Assembly (NCBI GenBank): GCA_030408475.1 | Contig: JAUHQG010000047.1 | Location: 1 to 34,573 of the forward strand | Length of the DNA stretch: 34,573 bases | Direction: 5' to 3' | Source: Candidatus Amphrikana amoebophyrae | GTDB taxonomy: Bacteria; Chlamydiota; Chlamydiia; Chlamydiales; JACRBE01 | In this document: positions 8,166-17,300 of the stretch, piece after piece | Layout of the letters: each line of letters starts with the position of its first letter | Position numbering within the stretch: position 1 is the stretch's first letter | Notes under the pieces: generated by a model | The model's database searches: none | The model's input: the letters and a program-made list of their open reading frames with translations, nothing else | What the model was told of the DNA's origin: nothing | Position numbers and translations under genes: made by a program

Positions 8166-8951
8166 ATGAAATCAAATAGATTTATTAGAGCTACGATGTT
8201 GGCTCTTGGAGTATCTATTCTACCTTTATCTGGTCAACTGAACGCGCAAGAGCTTCAAATTGAAACAGTCGAAAGCATAGATAGTATCCAAAATTTAGAT
8301 GTGAACCAAGTATCAGAATCTTTCGGACATTTGATCAAAAAAAACATTGAGTCTTTAGGACTAGATTTTGATGTTGAGCTAGTGATTAAAGGAATTGAAG
8401 ATGCTGTAGCTGGTAAGCAATCCCCATTAAATGAGAATGAGTGTATACAAGCTATTTCACTTATTCAGGAGAACGCTTTCCAAAAGCAATCTACTATTAA
8501 CCTACAGCTTGCTGAAGAGTTTATGGCAACGAATCGAATGAAAGATGACGTTGTTGAACTTGAAGATGGAAAGGTTCAATACCAGATTATGGAAATTGGA
8601 TCTGGCGAAGCTGTAGAAGCTGACTTCACACCAACAATTCGCTATACTGGTGAGTTTGCGGATGGAAGCGTTTTTGCCTCATCAAAAGACGATGAAGTAC
8701 TTCCACTTTCAGAAACGATTCCTGGTTTAGCTAAAGCTATCATAGGAATGAGAGAAGGTGAAAAAAGAACAGCATTTATTCACCCTGAATTTGCTTATGG
8801 AGATTCTGGATACATGCCACCTAACTCTTTATTAACATTCCACATTGAGCTAGTGAAAGCTAACACTCAAATGGATGAAAATGAAGAAATGGTAATCGAC
8901 CAATCTTTAGAAGAACTAGCCCTTCAAGAAGGCGAGCAAGCTCTTCGTTAA
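8166..8951 (+). CDS. mip: Mip-like FKBP-type peptidyl-prolyl cis-trans isomerase
   Basis: Exported proline isomerase of 261 residues, related to Chlamydia and Legionella Mip. An N-terminal signal peptide (MKSNRFIRATMLALGVSILP, cleavage probably after LNA near residue 27) is followed by a helical region. The FKBP domain runs from about residue 145 to 240, with IPGLAKAIIGMREGEKR, HPEFAYG and PPNSLLTFHIELV, the usual FKBP core blocks. The tail after residue 240 is acidic. In chlamydiae Mip is exposed and aids infection; here the role follows from family and synteny, lying just before trmL and trxA. A good ribosome-binding stretch (TTGGAGAACC) precedes the ATG. A terminator follows within 15 bases, so mip is likely transcribed alone or with partial read-through into trmL. 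Confidence 0.93.
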   Translation: MKSNRFIRATMLALGVSILPLSGQLNAQELQIETVESIDSIQNLDVNQVSESFGHLIKKNIESLGLDFDVELVIKGIEDAVAGKQSPLNENECIQAISLIQENAFQKQSTINLQLAEEFMATNRMKDDVVELEDGKVQYQIMEIGSGEAVEADFTPTIRYTGEFADGSVFASSKDDEVLPLSETIPGLAKAIIGMREGEKRTAFIHPEFAYGDSGYMPPNSLLTFHIELVKANTQMDENEEMVIDQSLEELALQEGEQALR

Positions 8952-8962
8952 TCAAATCAATG

Positions 8963-9005
8963 ACCTCGGCATAACGATTTAAAAGTTAAAAGCCGGGGTT
9001 TTTTT
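8963..9005 (+). terminator. Rho-independent terminator after mip
   Basis: An eight-base stem, ACCTCGGC (8963-8970) with GCCGGGGT (8992-8999) and one G-T pair, is followed by a run of seven T. It starts 12 bases after the mip stop. Confidence 0.8.
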
Positions 9006-9022
9006 ATACCCAAGAATAATCA

Positions 9023-9484
9023 ATGAAAATTTTACTCTACCAACCTCAAATTCCACAGAACACAGGCAATATAATTCGCACCTGTAAAGTTACAGGAGCG
9101 ACTCTTATATTAATTGAACCTCTTGGGTTTGACATGAGTGAAAAATCGCTAAGAAGAGCTCAATTAGACTACGCAAAAGATATGGATATACAAATATTCC
9201 CTACTTTTAAAGAGGCATTAAAAACAATAGATGGGCCTATTTATTTTTTATCAAGTAAAGGGACAAAAAATTTATTCGATGTAAAGTTAGATCAAAATGT
9301 GACTCTTGTATTTGGAAATGAAAAATCAGGATTATCTGAAGAAATTATGTCTGAGTTTAAAGACTACTTGGTAAGACTACCAATGAAAGAAGATGAAAGA
9401 TGCCTCAATTTATCTAATGCTGTAGCAATATCAACTTATGAAGTATTGAGGCAAAATAACTTTAACTTTAAATATGAGGAGTGA
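9023..9484 (+). CDS. trmL: tRNA (cytidine/uridine-34 2'-O)-methyltransferase, SPOUT family
   Basis: A 153-residue SPOUT methyltransferase that, by family, methylates the ribose at the wobble base of leucine tRNAs using S-adenosylmethionine. All three SPOUT motifs are visible: QPQIPQNTGNIIRTC at the N-terminus, FGNEKSGL in the middle (about residue 97-104), and RCLNLSNAVAISTYEVLRQ at the C-terminus forming the knotted cofactor site. The length fits TrmL (about 155 residues), not the longer TrmH or RlmB proteins. It corresponds to the spoU gene next to mip in Chlamydia. Its last 17 bases overlap the 3' end of convergent trxA. Confidence 0.92.
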   Translation: MKILLYQPQIPQNTGNIIRTCKVTGATLILIEPLGFDMSEKSLRRAQLDYAKDMDIQIFPTFKEALKTIDGPIYFLSSKGTKNLFDVKLDQNVTLVFGNEKSGLSEEIMSEFKDYLVRLPMKEDERCLNLSNAVAISTYEVLRQNNFNFKYEE

Positions 9485-9794
9485 TAAACTCTTTGAGTTT
9501 AGCTGCATCTCTTAGGCCAACAATACGGCCCACTTCTTTACCATCTTTAACTAAAACAATAGTAGGAACAGAAGTAACTTCATATTTAGAAGCGGTTTTT
9601 TGACAAGTATCAACATCAACTTTGATGAAATTAACTTTATCTTGTAATTCCGTAGCCACTTCCTCTAAAACAGGAACAAGCATACGACAAGGGCCACACC
9701 AGTCAGCAAAAAAATCAGCTAGCCAAAGGCCACTTGTAGTTTTAGTTTCAAATTCTTCATCCGTTACAGGATGGATCAAATTACTTTCAGCCAT
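9468..9794 (-). CDS. trxA: Thioredoxin
   Basis: A 108-residue thioredoxin with the redox motif WCGPC around residues 32-36 and the cis-proline segment SVPTIVLVKDGKEV. It is a cytoplasmic dithiol donor for reductases and protein repair. It is the last gene of the minus-strand run that begins with purA and lies 50 bases after the cmk/plsC stop. Its end overlaps that of trmL on the other strand by 17 bases, so neither gene has room for a private terminator there. Start: ATG at 9792-9794, giving MAESNLIHP, with a weak ribosome-binding site. Confidence 0.96.
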   Translation of the reverse strand: MAESNLIHPVTDEEFETKTTSGLWLADFFADWCGPCRMLVPVLEEVATELQDKVNFIKVDVDTCQKTASKYEVTSVPTIVLVKDGKEVGRIVGLRDAAKLKEFITPHI

Positions 9795-9844
9795 ATTAAT
9801 ACCATTTATTGTTTGTAAATTTATATTCTAGCTCATGAAGACAA

Positions 9845-11176
9845 TTATGGCAAAGGTCCTTTTCTATCGCCTTCGACCCACAATTTTAATTCAGCCACTT
9901 TTTCATAAACTTGTTTAGAAATTTTATCGTGGAATCCCTTTTCGGTAAGTTTTCCTTCACGAGGAAAATAAAGAGGTTTACCAAAAACACAGGTTATTTT
10001 TTTAAAGATAAACGGCAACTTACGTTTTCTAGGCCAAGCTTCAAAAGCTCCATCTAAATATACGGGCACAACATGTGCTCCTGTGCGAGAAACAATCCAA
10101 CCAAGTCCCCTTTTAAATGGTTGAAGTTTTCCATCTCGTGAGCGCCTACCCTCAGGAAACATCAAAACATTCTTCCCTTGAAGGATCAATTTCTCAATTT
10201 CATTAAACAAAGATACATCATTAACGCCACCAGAAATAGGATGAGCATTTAGATATTTAATGAACCTTCCAAATAAAAAGTGTTTAAAAAGAGTGGCTCT
10301 TGCTAAAAAATGAAGAGGTGTAGAAGAACAAACCGCTAAAATGGGAGGATCTAAAAAAGAAACATGATTCGAAGCTAATATAGCAGATCCTTTTGGGATT
10401 GTGTTCGCTCCATAAACTTTAACACTATATAGCAAGCGCATAGCGCCTCTGATAATAGAAATAACAGAGCGGTAAACAAATTTTTGAATAATACTGTCCT
10501 TTTGACCTACCAATTTGCCATATTTAACAATCTTCTTTACAACATCGTCAATCGCTAGATTAGAAGTATCAATTTCTTTAGCGTCATTTGGACAAACAAG
10601 AGGTGAAATATCACGATTAATATCATTGCTATCGCGAATAGATTGTTGATTTAAAATTTCTTCTACAGAGGTTTGAGCCGCTTGATCTGGATATTTTTCA
10701 CAAATTTGAGCATATCTTCTTTTTGCTCGAACCATCGCATTGGCAGTGAGAAATATTTTAAGTTCAGCGTGGGGGAAAACAACAGACCCCAAGTCTCTTC
10801 CCTCCATTACAGTATTTTGTGATTTAGCAAATTTACGCTGTAAATGAACAATATGATGCCTAACAGCAGCAAATTTTGCTACCTCTGAAGAAGCTTGAGT
10901 CACCTTATTAGAGCGAATTTCTTCTGTAATATTCTTACCATTAACAATATACACCTTTTCTCCAGATGGAGAGGATTGCACATCATAGTCAAAATTATCA
11001 AAAACCTCAGCTGTCAAAGCGTCTTCAACAAGCGGAATTTTTTTATCGAAAAGATACCACACAAAGGAGCGATACATAGCTCCAGTATCAAAATATGTCA
11101 TTTGCAGCTCGTGAGCTACACGTTTGGCAGTAGTAGTTTTTCCTGTCCCTGAGGGACCGTCTATCGTTATGATCAT
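9845..11176 (-). CDS. cmk-plsC: Fused cytidylate kinase / 1-acyl-glycerol-3-phosphate acyltransferase
   Basis: A single 443-residue frame containing two enzymes. Residues 1 to about 222 are cytidylate kinase: P-loop IDGPSGTGKTTTAKR, GRDLGSVVFP, and the arginine-rich RAKRRYAQ segment. It phosphorylates CMP and dCMP. Residues about 232-443 are a PlsC-type acyltransferase: NHVSFLDPP supplies the HX4D catalytic motif, and FPEGRRSRDGK the substrate-binding motif. It makes phosphatidic acid from lysophosphatidic acid at the inner membrane. The junction (YGKLVGQKDSIIQKFVYRS) is open with no stop or internal start site evident. In C. trachomatis cmk and plsC are adjacent separate genes. The fusion sits six bases after cdsA, whose product uses CTP and phosphatidic acid, so the fused product spans two feeders of one pathway. 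A sequencing frameshift joining two genes is possible but both domains are full length. Confidence 0.92.
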   Translation of the reverse strand: MIITIDGPSGTGKTTTAKRVAHELQMTYFDTGAMYRSFVWYLFDKKIPLVEDALTAEVFDNFDYDVQSSPSGEKVYIVNGKNITEEIRSNKVTQASSEVAKFAAVRHHIVHLQRKFAKSQNTVMEGRDLGSVVFPHAELKIFLTANAMVRAKRRYAQICEKYPDQAAQTSVEEILNQQSIRDSNDINRDISPLVCPNDAKEIDTSNLAIDDVVKKIVKYGKLVGQKDSIIQKFVYRSVISIIRGAMRLLYSVKVYGANTIPKGSAILASNHVSFLDPPILAVCSSTPLHFLARATLFKHFLFGRFIKYLNAHPISGGVNDVSLFNEIEKLILQGKNVLMFPEGRRSRDGKLQPFKRGLGWIVSRTGAHVVPVYLDGAFEAWPRKRKLPFIFKKITCVFGKPLYFPREGKLTEKGFHDKISKQVYEKVAELKLWVEGDRKGPLP

Positions 11177-11182
11177 AGCTTC

Positions 11183-12082
11183 CTAAACAATCTTCATAAA
11201 CAAGAATAACGCAGGCGTAGTAAAAATTAAAGAGTCAAATAAATCTAATATACCTCCAAAACCTGGTATAGAGTTGCTGTCTTTAATATTTGCATCTCTT
11301 TTAAAGAGAGATTCGGTTAAATCACCTAATTGGCCCACAACACCTAAAACAATTCCCATACATATTGATTGTAAAAGAGTTAAAGAGAAATTAAGAGAAG
11401 GCATTAGCCAGCCCATAATGAAGAAAACCACGGAAGAAATAAGAGCTAGAACAAGTCCACCAATGGCACCTTCCATAGTTTTATGAGGGCTTAAATGAGG
11501 AGCCATTTTATTTTTACCCCACATTTTGCCAATAAAATATCCACCCATATCAGTAATTTTAGTGACGATAAGAAGGTATGCAAGCCACATTCTTCCATTA
11601 TCTGACAATGCAATTGATTCTGGATATACTATATATAGCATTAAGCTAAGCGGAACTACTACATAGACGATGCCAAAGAAAGTAGAAGCGACTGTAGCTA
11701 AAGAGTTTGCAGTGTATCTAAAGCTAGAAAGACAAAGTAAGAAGAGAAATAACGCTACGATAAGCATGTTAAAAGATGTCATATCAAAACTCAATACAGA
11801 GAGATAAGTAGAAATCATCCAAATGATAGCAAACCCAAAGACCAATTTTCTAGCTACGCGTATACGCTTTTTTTCTAATAATAGAACCCACTCGTATAAA
11901 GCTATACCTATAAAAGCAGTCAAAGCTATAGATAATATCACTTGAACAAAGCTATTTTGAGCAAAGTATATTAATACCAAGGCAATCAGTCCAACGCAGA
12001 CAGATACCCACGCTCTATTTTTTAAATCTCTAAATGGAGACTGTTTTTTTCTATGCTGTTTATTAACTCTTTGTTTAGTCAT
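11183..12082 (-). CDS. cdsA: Phosphatidate cytidylyltransferase (CDP-diacylglycerol synthase)
   Basis: Integral membrane enzyme of 299 residues that joins CTP and phosphatidic acid into CDP-diacylglycerol. Several hydrophobic segments span the protein after a basic N-terminus. The family signature near the C-terminus reads KRDANIKDSNSIPGFGGILD, followed by LFDSL, with the acidic residues that bind the metal and CTP. Its ATG directly abuts the uppS TAG with no gap, and the ribosome-binding site AGGAGAA lies in the uppS end, so translation is probably coupled. The downstream cmk/plsC gene begins six bases after its stop. Confidence 0.94.
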   Translation of the reverse strand: MTKQRVNKQHRKKQSPFRDLKNRAWVSVCVGLIALVLIYFAQNSFVQVILSIALTAFIGIALYEWVLLLEKKRIRVARKLVFGFAIIWMISTYLSVLSFDMTSFNMLIVALFLFLLCLSSFRYTANSLATVASTFFGIVYVVVPLSLMLYIVYPESIALSDNGRMWLAYLLIVTKITDMGGYFIGKMWGKNKMAPHLSPHKTMEGAIGGLVLALISSVVFFIMGWLMPSLNFSLTLLQSICMGIVLGVVGQLGDLTESLFKRDANIKDSNSIPGFGGILDLFDSLIFTTPALFLFMKIV

Positions 12083-12850
12083 CTATTCTCCTAATCTGCG
12101 CTGTCTATTTTGATATTCAGATATAGACGCTATCAAATGATTTTTAGTAAAGTCGGGCCATAAAATAGGAGTAGAATAAATTTCTGCATAAGACGCTTGC
12201 CAAAGCAAAAAATTACTCATTCTCTGATCTCCTCCCGTGCGAATGATCAATTCCGGATCTCCATAATCAGCTGTATCTAAATGACTTGCCAACATCTCCT
12301 CTGTTAAGGATTCGATGGATTGGTTGTTGTCTTGAAGTTGCTGATATGCTTTAATCGCTGCACGTCTTACTTCGTCTCTTGAACCATAGTTAAGAGCGAG
12401 GATTAAATTAATCTGACAATTATCTTGATCAGTGACCCTTTTAGTTGTCTCTATCGCTTTCTTTACACTATCTGGAAAAGGATTTAAATCGCCAATAGTT
12501 TCAAACCGAACCCCATTTTGAATCATTTTTTTTCGCATTTTGTATAAATTTAGTTCTAAAATACTCATTAGAGCATCAACTTCGATTTTGCTCCTTTTCC
12601 AATTTTCGGTAGAAAAAGTATATAGTGTGATCGATTCTACCCCAAGTTCTAAAGCAGTCTCAACAATGCTATCTACAACATTGCTCCCTTTCCAATGACC
12701 AAACTTTGAAGGTCTATTGCGCAACTTAGCCCATCTGCGATTTCCATCCATAACAATAGCGATATGCTTCGGAATATTGGTCAAATCGAGTTGACTCGCA
12801 TAACATTTAGCTGGGAGTTTATGAAATGCAGGTTGAGGGGAATAAGTCAT
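12083..12850 (-). CDS. uppS: Isoprenyl transferase (undecaprenyl diphosphate synthase)
   Basis: A 255-residue cis-prenyltransferase that builds the C55 lipid carrier for envelope glycans from isopentenyl diphosphate. The motif HIAIVMDGNRRWAK (about residues 29-42) holds the catalytic Asp, followed by the FGHWKGS substrate region, LTLYTFSTENW-like ITLYTFSTENWKRS, and the C-terminal RTGGDQRMSNFLLWQASYAE. The N-terminal 25 residues before the core are longer than in E. coli. The ATG overlaps the purA TGA (ATGA), indicating coupled translation. The pairing with cdsA is as in Chlamydia. Confidence 0.95.
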   Translation of the reverse strand: MTYSPQPAFHKLPAKCYASQLDLTNIPKHIAIVMDGNRRWAKLRNRPSKFGHWKGSNVVDSIVETALELGVESITLYTFSTENWKRSKIEVDALMSILELNLYKMRKKMIQNGVRFETIGDLNPFPDSVKKAIETTKRVTDQDNCQINLILALNYGSRDEVRRAAIKAYQQLQDNNQSIESLTEEMLASHLDTADYGDPELIIRTGGDQRMSNFLLWQASYAEIYSTPILWPDFTKNHLIASISEYQNRQRRLGE

Positions 12851-14127
12851 AAATCACCCTCTAAATAAATAACACTATCTCTATCTGGAGAAGTGGAAAC
12901 CAAAACAAGAGGGATCTTCAACTGTGATTGAATGAAATTACAATATTCTTGAGCAGCTAAAGGCAAATCCATGAAATTTTGTATATTAGTTGTGGAGGTT
13001 TTCCATCCGTTAAGTTCAATATATTGCGGCTTTATAGAGTCAAAATAAAAAGTGGAATGAGGAGGCAACTCATGTTTTTCCCCATTTATGAGGTAGTGGG
13101 TGCAAATCTTTATTTTATCAAGCTTATCTAAGATATCAAGTTTCATTAGGGCAAAAGAAGTTGCATTGGAGACCATAACGCCATATTTTGCTAATGGCAA
13201 GTCAAACCAACCCATTCGCCTATCTCGCCCAGTAGAAACTCCAATTTCACGAGCTTCAACTGGAGATAAAAAGTTACACGCTTCTTCTTTAGAAAATTGA
13301 GTAGGAAAAGGCCCCGAGCCTACACGAGTTTGGTAAGCTTTTAAGACACCTAACACCTGATCTACAGTAGTAGGCGCGACAGAGCACCCCGAAAGCATAC
13401 CATTAGTAGTTGTTTGTGAAGAGGTCACGAAAGGATAAGTACCATAATTAACATCTAATAACGCGCCTTGCGCACCTTCTATTAATATAGGCTCTTCTCG
13501 CATTTGAGCCTCTCGTAAAAGCACTTCTACAGGGGCAACCATTGGTTTTAATCGTATCGCTAATTTCTTATACTCATTTTGAATAGCTTGAGCATCTACA
13601 TTCAAACCATAGTGCTCGAAGAGATCCTTTTTCATCAACAGCGCTCTTTTCAAAGCGAGATCAAAACAATCTGGATCAATAAGATCACACACTCTAATTC
13701 CAATGCGATCAACTCTATCTACATAACAAGGGCCAATTCCCCTTTTAGTCGTGCCAATAGAATGAACCCCTCGCACACTTTCTTTCGCTTCATCTAACTG
13801 GATATGATAAGGCATGATGATATGGGCATAAGGTGAAATAAAAAGTTGATTAGGCTTTAGTTTAAAATCTAAAGAGTCAATTTCCTTTAAAAGTTGAGGA
13901 GGGTAAAGAGCTACACCAGCTCCAAGATAGCAAGAACAATTTGAGTTTAAAATCCCTGAGGGCAGGAGGTGAAAGTGGTACTCTTGACCTTTTCTAGAAA
14001 CGGTGTGGCCTGCATTATGTCCACCTTGAGCGCGAACAACATGCAAAGCTTTTTCTGACAACAGGTCTACTAATTTTCCTTTCCCTTCATCACCCCAAGA
14101 GAGACCTGCGATAACAAGTGTTGACAT
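12847..14127 (-). CDS. purA: Adenylosuccinate synthetase
   Basis: A 426-residue enzyme of full family length converting IMP, GTP and aspartate to adenylosuccinate, the first step from IMP to AMP. Visible signatures are GLSWGDEGKGKLVDLL with the P-loop and catalytic Asp, GGHNAGHT with the catalytic His, SIGTTKRGIGPCYVDR, and STGRDRRMGWFDLP. It heads the minus-strand operon, overlapping uppS by four bases. As far as I recall purA does not sit here in Chlamydia trachomatis, where uppS starts its cluster, so it marks a metabolic difference. A good promoter lies about 32 bases upstream of the ATG. Confidence 0.95.
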   Translation of the reverse strand: MSTLVIAGLSWGDEGKGKLVDLLSEKALHVVRAQGGHNAGHTVSRKGQEYHFHLLPSGILNSNCSCYLGAGVALYPPQLLKEIDSLDFKLKPNQLFISPYAHIIMPYHIQLDEAKESVRGVHSIGTTKRGIGPCYVDRVDRIGIRVCDLIDPDCFDLALKRALLMKKDLFEHYGLNVDAQAIQNEYKKLAIRLKPMVAPVEVLLREAQMREEPILIEGAQGALLDVNYGTYPFVTSSQTTTNGMLSGCSVAPTTVDQVLGVLKAYQTRVGSGPFPTQFSKEEACNFLSPVEAREIGVSTGRDRRMGWFDLPLAKYGVMVSNATSFALMKLDILDKLDKIKICTHYLINGEKHELPPHSTFYFDSIKPQYIELNGWKTSTTNIQNFMDLPLAAQEYCNFIQSQLKIPLVLVSTSPDRDSVIYLEGDL

Positions 14128-14158
14128 TCATCTTCCAAACATTCGCTTCGGTCTAGTA

Positions 14159-14187
14159 AGTGTATAACTATATTGAATTGATTTCAA
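14159..14187 (-). promoter_or_regulatory. Probable promoter for the purA-uppS-cdsA-cmk/plsC-trxA operon
   Basis: On the minus strand TTGAAA (14182-14187) and TACACT (14159-14164) are 17 bases apart. The predicted leader is about 25 bases, similar to that of uhpC. The facing secDF promoter is unclear; TAGTAT at 14232-14237 with a weak TTGTAG 18 bases upstream is the best candidate. Confidence 0.45.
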
Positions 14188-14322
14188 GTGAGACTAGTCA
14201 AAAAGAATTGTAGACAGATACTCTCAACATTTAGTATTCTTCTTTAGAACCCGTGTAGAGAACACCTCTCTCCTATGGGATAAATAAATTATTGACTCTC
14301 CTTCAATCTTAAAAGGAATGAC

Positions 14323-17300
14323 ATGGAAAAAAATAAACGCTGGCAAATTTCGCTAATCGTAGTCGTATTACTACTTACTCTATACAATATTTTACCAACG
14401 CTCTTTTTCTATTCCAAGCCATTAGACAAGCCTATTGGCCAAAAGAAATCGATGGAAATAGCCAAAATGGCAACTCAACGAGTCAACAATCTTGAGACAA
14501 CTTCAAAAGAATGGATACAATCTTTTGCGAAGTTGCTCAAAATTAAAATTAAATCGATTGATATTCCAAATGATGCTCCTCAAGAAATTACAGTAAACTT
14601 TGTTACTGATCATGATGCTGCGTTATTTAAACAATATCTTCCTGCGGCTGGACAAAGCATCCCCTTTTATCCAGCAAGACTAGCTCTTTCTCAATCTCCA
14701 GACGGAGTTGATACAAAAAGTGTTGTAGTTCAAAGGAAAATACCCATCCATTTTTCAAAATCACTTGAAGGTTTTGATTATTCACAGCTAGTAAGTAAAG
14801 AAGGTGAAATTGATTCACTTTATAAAACGGTCACACAAGATCGATTACTTCAACTTGTAAATATTATGGGTGGCATAAGTGATAATGCTCAACTTGTTGA
14901 CTTAGTTCTCCATGAACAGCCCTCAGCAAGATCAGACGAACTTTTGTCGATGATTTCAAGTAATATTTTAAATGTTACAAAAGTTTTTGGCGAAACATCA
15001 ACAATTACTAAACGTTATTTTTCCAACTTTACTCAAGGTAATTTTAAAAGCAAAAGCGAAGCAATAGCAACGCTTATTGGAAGAATGGACAACTTAAAGG
15101 AACGAGTTAAGTTTGAAAAAGTTTCTCTAATAGATGAAGAGAAAGGATTACAGAAAGCTGGTGGCTATTTAGAAACCGCAAAAAAACAACAGCTAGAGCA
15201 TTTCCAAGAAAAAGAAGAGGATCTATTAAAATCAACTTCTCTTCTTAAAAAATATAAGGCAACTTTTGCTGCTGGAATCTCTCCTTTAACTTCAGAGCAA
15301 GCTGAAAAAAACATTGAAAGTGCTACGCTTAACCCAAACCTTTCAGAACAACAAACTTTATCACTCTCAAGTCACAATCCACTTATAGACAAAATTTCAG
15401 TAGATTGGAGCAACTCACAAATTGCTCTATTATTACACGCTGACATTGAAAATCTTCGTAAATCGTATCAGAATAACCCCTCTAAAACACAAGAAAAAGA
15501 CTTATTAGATCAACTTATTTTTAATGAAATAGCAAGGGTTTCAAGAGAGTCTGGGGAAAACTTCATCCCTAATAAGGAACAATTTGTTGTACAAATTAAT
15601 TCCCTTTCAGATGCTAAAAGTATGCTAGTTCTTGATTTAAAAGAAATTGCAGAAACTGAAGTAACGAATATTACACATTTTCTAAAAAACAATTGGAATT
15701 CTCATTTTAAAGAATTATCCTCCGATGCCTTTCCAATTGTTAATCTAGAAGAGTATAATAAACTTTCATCGCTTGATAAAAAATACTCACTCTTGGTCAC
15801 CTCACCCCTTTTAGAAGGGAAGACCCAAGAATTTGGTTTCCGTAATAGTTCTATCTATATTATTGCTAAAGGCCTTGGATCAATGATGGCTAAATACTCT
15901 CAAGATCCTAACAGTGAAACAGCTCAAGAATTTGCTAAAGAAATTAATGCACTAAACTCTAAATTAAGAGATCTAGGATTTTCAGCTTACCCTGGGACAA
16001 CATACCCCCTACCAGCTAAGTATGCAAATGACTATATTTTTGAAGCAGAAAATTATTTTAGACCTATATTACAAGCTACTCGAGAAGAGTTTAATGTTCA
16101 CGGGACAAAAAGATATGCTACTTTAGAGTTTACCGATTTAAAGCAGCGCATATTGCGTACCAATGCCATTGAAAATGCCGAGCAAGAAGAGCTATTAAAA
16201 TGGAGAGACGAGTACTATAGCTCTACTTCAGATCCAGCTAAGCAAGCTAAATTTGAAGTGCCCGCACCTACTCGCAACCCACTTTGGACTAATTTAGCTC
16301 TAAGCGCACGCAAATATTTCCGAGGAGATGATAGAAAAATCTTAAACTGGGGTTTAGATCTTTCTGGTGGAAAAACGGTTCAAGTAGAACTTCGTGATCA
16401 CAAAGGTAAACTCGTTACCAATGAAGACGATGTTAACCAAGGTATTAACGAACTCTATAATCGCGTTAATAAAATGGGCGTATCAGAAGTTGCCATTCGT
16501 AAAGAAGGGACCAATATCACACTTGATTTTCCAGGATCACAAGCTTTATCAGCTAAAGATTTAATCAAAGCATCTTCAATGTCTTTCCACATCGTGAATG
16601 AAAAATTTTCAAATCGCAATCCATTAACACGTGATGCAATCAATCGATTTTTACAAGAAGTTTGGAATGAGGCTATCGTAACAAACAAAAAAGACGTTGC
16701 TAGTATTAACGCTATAGCATGGAATCATTTATATGGTGACCCTCTAGATTCTGAGTCAGCTAATCCAAGAAGCGAAGCGGCTAAAACGCTATTTAAAAAT
16801 GGATTAAGACTTGTCGCCCCATCTGACAAAGACAGATCATCAGCCTTTAATGATTCGCTATCAAAGATAGCTATATTTAGAGGAGAAAGTAGCTCAGATT
16901 GGCAACAACAAGCTCACCCACTATTAGTTGTATTTAATAACTATGGTTTAGAAGGGTCAAGCTTAACTGGCATACGCTCTGGATTTGATCCAGCAGAAGG
17001 CAACTTCCTCTCCTTTGAAGTGAAAGGTTCTCATAATATCAGAGGGACAAAAATTGACCCTCAAGATGAACTTTTTGCATGGACATCTGTTTTTTCAAAA
17101 GACAAAGTCAGTGGAACTCCTTTAGAAAAGTATTCTGGTGGAGAAGGTTGGAGAATGGCAGTGGTCTTAAATGATCAAGTTGTCAGCGCACCTCAACTCG
17201 CTCAGCCATTAAAAACTAATGGAAGAATTACAGGAAACTTCTCGCAAAGAGATATTGGAAGATTAGAGTCAGATCTAAAAGCTGGATCTCTCACTTTCAC

